A stretch of 64,000 nt of DNA, taken from the NCBI GenBank assembly GCA_020086605.1, contig JACBWW010000028.1:6877470-6941469 (forward strand), in the 5' to 3' direction. The DNA comes from Lanius collurio. Its lineage: Eukaryota; Chordata; Aves; Passeriformes; Laniidae. Below the pieces are notes generated by a model. It was not told the origin of the DNA and did not search any database. It was given only the letters and a program-made list of their open reading frames with translations. The number at the start of each line of letters is the position of its first letter. Position 1 is the stretch's first letter. Both the position numbers and the translations under genes were made by a program. This document shows, piece after piece, positions 59,961-64,000 of this stretch.

Positions 59961-62900
59961 GAACCTGAACTCCACGCTATGTTCACTGCCTTTGACCTTC
60001 ACAGTCCCAAGGAATTGTTTCCTGTTGGAGTGTCTGTGGTTCAGCACAGCACCCACCTTTTCTTGTTGCTGTCAGGATGTTGTTTCTGATGGATTCCAGA
60101 ACATGCTTTTTGCTTATGATGTGAAATATTTTGGGTGTTTGTATGACAATCTGTGGCTTTAAAGGCTTTTGAAAAGCAGTTGCAAGCTGTTATTGAGCTT
60201 TCTTTGTATTTGCAAAAAAAACTTCACAAAATCTACTTTTCAAAATGAGTTGTTCTCTATTTTTTCTTGCTTTTTCATTTTGAATTAAAATACATGCACT
60301 GGATAAAAATGGAAGTCCCAAGTATAAAATTTTGCATAAAGCAGAACCCCTTTTAGCTAAAGTATGATGTAAGGCAACCTTCATCTCTGTTATGTAGTTC
60401 AGGTGTTTTATTGATTCCCTGTTAGAAAGGAGGAAGTTTCTTTTCCTTTGGCTCTCCTGACCATGTTATTGAATTTTTAATTTCCATTCTGCCCTTTGTA
60501 ACATTCAAGGTCTAAACTCAGGCTTCTTGTGACATTGTATCACTTCTGCAACAGGCTCAAAAGGTTGTTCTTTTGAAGACGAGGGAGATATGACAGAAAA
60601 GATGTTTAGAAGGAAAATTCACCCCCCTGCCTTAACAGTTCCTGGTGCTCTGCATCCTCAGGGTCCTGGAACCTCAGCTTTGTTTAGCAGCAAACCTCGT
60701 TTTCCTCTCACAAGATGTCTAAATTGTCCCCCTTGAGGGACAATGGAAGTCAAGGAGCAATGCTTTCCAGATTAGTTGCCAAACACCCCATGGTGTCCAG
60801 TCAAAGATATCTCCACTTATTCTCATCTTCCTATTCTTTACCTACCTGTTATGCACACAAGAAACACCCAATTTAAAATTAATCTATATGATCTAGACAC
60901 ATACATAACCAGGAAAGATCCCATATTTTAGACATTATGTAACGTTAAAAAAAAGAAATTAGCAACATTATATGCATAATTTCTAATATATTAGGTTAAC
61001 TATTTTTAATTTTGTCAGAGCTTCTGTGCAAAATATTTGATATGTTTAACAGATTCCAACTCCGTTAATTGGGTGAATAACTCTAAAGTTGAAGGTTTTG
61101 AATATGTATCCATACACACTCTCACATCCTTCTAGTTGTAATTTCAGCAACTTTACATTCCCAACATGAAACAAGGGTTAAGTATCATGTTATTTATACA
61201 AGATGGAGGCATTTGATAATGACTGAATATGAAAAGTGGAGGAGGCGGAATGCTGGAAGGGAATGTGACTTCTATCATCAGGACATGGGAGAGAACAGCA
61301 ACAGCACATAAATCTACTTTAATAAAAATATTGCTATCATAGTGTAATTAATGTCTCTGAACTTTCCTAGTTTTCACCTTACCAAACAAATACATCTAGG
61401 GATGTTGTTTCACTGTTCATGTTACACTTTTGAGAAACTAGACAAGACTTGCTAGACTTAATTACACCCATTAGGGCACTTTATATGTCAAATTTCACAA
61501 ACTAATTTACACATGGGTTGAACAAAAATCCCTTGTTACTAAACTTCGGCTCTTGTTTTTGAGATGTTTTCAAGAACATGGAATGGACAGGTTTGGAAGG
61601 TATGTGAAATAATATTGTCATTCCCCCTTTTTTCATGTTTGATTATTCCTTATATTTGATGACTTTGTTATCATAGTTAAGCAATTTAATATTTCTGCAA
61701 GAAAATTTTAAATATGTAATTTATAAAACAAAGAAATAACCACCTTCGCTGCAAAAAATCCTTAAAAAAACCCACCAACCAGTTCCTTCTTGTCTGTGAG
61801 CAGCACATTCAGGAGCACATCACCCTTGGGATTCAAGCAGAACATCTAGGATTCAAGGCAGAAAGTTTTTCTCACTACCCTGTGCAAACTCTCTGGACTT
61901 CATGAAAGTTAATAGATTTTAGGAACATAATTGGTTAATTCTACTGAAAAGCAAGAATAATGAGTAGATTAAAAAAGAAGACATGAAATTTCTGGTGGTC
62001 ACTCTAAGCCTTGATTGCACAGAACCTCAAACATGGAACTCACACTGACCTTAAAAATGGCTGAAGCATCTGTACCAATGGGTGCTTGAAATTAAGTCTG
62101 AGGACATAATTGCACTGAATTTGATTACATCCAGTAAGTCTGGAAAAAAGAAACACATTTTTATCTTCTGGAGACAGCTGTTGCTTGTGTTAGCTCTTAG
62201 TGCAGCAAAAGAAAAAAAAAAAAAAGAAATTTTCTATTGAATATCAAAATTTTTTGAGGGTGTTGGTTGATAACTTGACTATAATGTGAGTAGAGCATAG
62301 CAAAGGGCAAGAAGGACACAAATTTACCAAGTCACTGTGGCTGATCATTGATGAACTTGAGGTTACAGCATGATATGTTAGCCAGCTTTTTACATGAGTG
62401 GGAACTGAACAGATATAACAGTAAGTGACAAAGGAATTTTTGTGAAAAAATATATGTTCTTACCTCAGAAATCTCATGTAAATATATAAAATAGGGGCTC
62501 TAAAAATCTCCTACTGTGCCTATTTCATGCTCTCAGAAATCTCAAAGGCACAAAGTTTAAATTAATTGTGAAACAAAAGAAATAAGCCTGATGGTTTCCC
62601 TACCAGGTAGGGAGACATAAAGCAGGTCCCATCCTTTTGGGCAAATGCCATGAAATAACACACATTACGTGGCAGAAACTGGCATGTCTGCAATCCCTGG
62701 CTAGCATTCTGTGGTTGGTAAACCATTATACGAATTGATTTAAAAATGTAAATGCATGAGAGAGAGCAATCACAAGGTAACAGGGGGAGGGGTGGGAGGA
62801 CTAAGACAGGCCATATGTTCCTCTCCTCTTTCTGCATTTGCTGCTCTCATACAGAGAATTCCCTGCCTGACAGATGGAGCAGAGTGTACTTTATGCAAGG

Positions 62901-63223
62901 TGCAGGCAGTTTTCTCTGTGAAAGCTTAAGAGCTAGAGAACAAAGCAAAGCAATTATGAGTTCTCTGTGTAAAAATCTATGACCCTTATCAGATATATTA
63001 AAGATGACTTCTAGAGAACTACAGAATAAAATAAATCATTCAGAAATATTACTGAGCATTACTGACAAAGTCTCCTGATCACTGGCAATTTCACATTTTA
63101 CTTTTAATGAGAAATTGGTGGCATGAAGAGAACACTCCATTGCTCAGGCTGCTGGAAGGAAATAACTTCATTTCTTTTTTAAGATCACTGCTTTGGCAGT
63201 TCAAAATGTCTCTCTTTTCTCTT
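59961..63223. other. AT-rich unique DNA, no gene seen
   Basis: 59961-60110 might be a further eroded part of the preceding CR1. An interrupted A-run lies at 62210-62226. No gene recognised; frames of 91 codons or fewer overlap on both strands. Confidence 0.55.
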
Positions 63224-63366
63224 CTGTTTGGGTTTGGTTTGTTTTTTTGGTTTGATTTTTTTTGTGTGTGTTTGTGTTTTTTTGTTGTCTTTTTGTTTGT
63301 TTTTTTTTCTGTTGTTGTTGGTTTTGGTTTTTTGTTTTGTTTTGGTTTTTGTTGCGTTTTGGTTTT
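63224..63366 (+). repeat. T/G-rich low-complexity block
   Basis: About 140 bp made almost entirely of T and G in irregular GTTT, GGTTT and TTTG units. The 96-codon frame crossing it translates as repeated F/V/L/G and is an artefact of composition. Confidence 0.9.
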
Positions 63367-64000
63367 AAATCCAGATAGTTATGGATCTATCATTTAACAT
63401 TATTTGCATGAATGTATGGAGTTGATAAATTTAGATACTATGGATGGATGGCAGGTTTTTCTTTACCGTAATCCCCTCCCTCACCAAGCAGCAAGAGAGA
63501 AGCATTTTGATAGATAACACAAACTGGTGTTTTTTGATAGATAACAAACTCATTAATCACTGTCCTCTAAGTGCTATAAGAAGAATTTAAAATGTGCTAC
63601 ATTTGGCACTTGTAAAAGTTTCTTGCTTTCAAATCACAGCAGTTACTACTCTGTGCTTTTTGACTAGTCTGAACAGCCATTTCAGTATGAAAAAAGGATC
63701 AGTGGGGGTTAAATCTAGTATAAGACCAAACAAGGACGAGCTTCACAGTGGTATCATTAATGCTCTCTTCCTCTTACCAGAGAACATTGGCAGACTTCCA
63801 GTTTATTAAAACAACAATCAAAGGCAGATCTTCTCTCTGTATACACAATGAGTCAAGGATGGATCATTTACTCAAACAGAGCTGTTCGCTGAGGTATAAA
63901 AACAAAAATGCATTTCAGGGGAAATAGTTCATGAATATTATGCAAAAAATGCTCCACAGTCATGTCTCATACAAAGGCACTCCAAACATTATTAAATAAA
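63367..64000. other. AT-rich unique DNA, window end
   Basis: It holds a 15-bp direct repeat (63505-63519 and 63532-63546). No gene or transposon is seen up to the end of the window. Confidence 0.6.
63505..63546 (+). repeat. 15-bp direct repeat, 27-bp period
   Basis: TTTTGATAGATAACA occurs at 63505-63519 and again exactly at 63532-63546, with 12 bp between. Two copies only; it probably arose by local slippage or duplication. Confidence 0.8.

Noticed and set aside
63107..63397. 96-codon frame resembling a hydrophobic membrane peptide
   Set aside because: The hydrophobic F/V/L/G run comes from T/G low-complexity DNA.
1..64000. CRISPR arrays, tRNA, rRNA, known microRNAs, bacterial-type operons
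   Set aside because: No regularly spaced direct repeats, cloverleaf-forming box A/B pairs, rRNA-like stretches or familiar mature microRNA sequences were seen on reading; a covariance-model search was not possible.

Overview
This window looks like nuclear DNA from a bird, and I see no protein-coding gene in it. It is AT-rich with few CpGs. It has several diverged, 5'-truncated CR1 LINE fragments whose 3' ends carry the avian-type octamer-like tail (ATTCTATG-like), one ancient MIR-type SINE, two LTRs that are probably solo, and many A/T homopolymers and microsatellites. The CR1 type and the compact TG...CA LTRs suggest a bird, possibly a passerine. That placement rests on remembered repeat families, not on a search.

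The open reading frames reach at most about 150 codons. They overlap on both strands, run through A-tracts or repeats, and none resembles a cellular protein. The only recognisable protein trace is a decayed CR1 ORF2 C-terminus on the minus strand near 59.54-59.81 kb. The window is therefore intergenic or intronic.

Layout: 1-8.6 kb is unique AT-rich DNA. A minus-strand CR1 3' end lies at 8.6 kb. A relatively CpG-enriched stretch with a GC box lies at 10.8-11.95 kb and is the best candidate promoter or enhancer. A plus-strand CR1 3' end lies at 14.2 kb and a MIR-type SINE at 16.1 kb. From 16.2 to 27.6 kb the DNA is unique, followed by a candidate conserved element at 27.6-28.06 kb. A possible and then a clear minus-strand CR1 lie at 29.8-31.5 kb. 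From 31.5 to 45.1 kb the DNA is unique. A 593-bp LTR with a perfect 5-bp target duplication sits at 45.09-45.69 kb, and a second, unrelated LTR with AP-1, TATA-like and AATAAA motifs at 53.95-54.26 kb. Microsatellites and a T34 tract lie at 53-56 kb. Two consecutive minus-strand CR1 3' ends lie at 59.5-59.96 kb, and a T/G-rich low-complexity block at 63.2-63.37 kb.

No operon-like gene system, CRISPR array, tRNA, rRNA or known microRNA was recognised, and I found no new biological system. The items most worth checking are the CpG-enriched region, the candidate conserved element, the intact LTR and a few perfect hairpins and palindromes.
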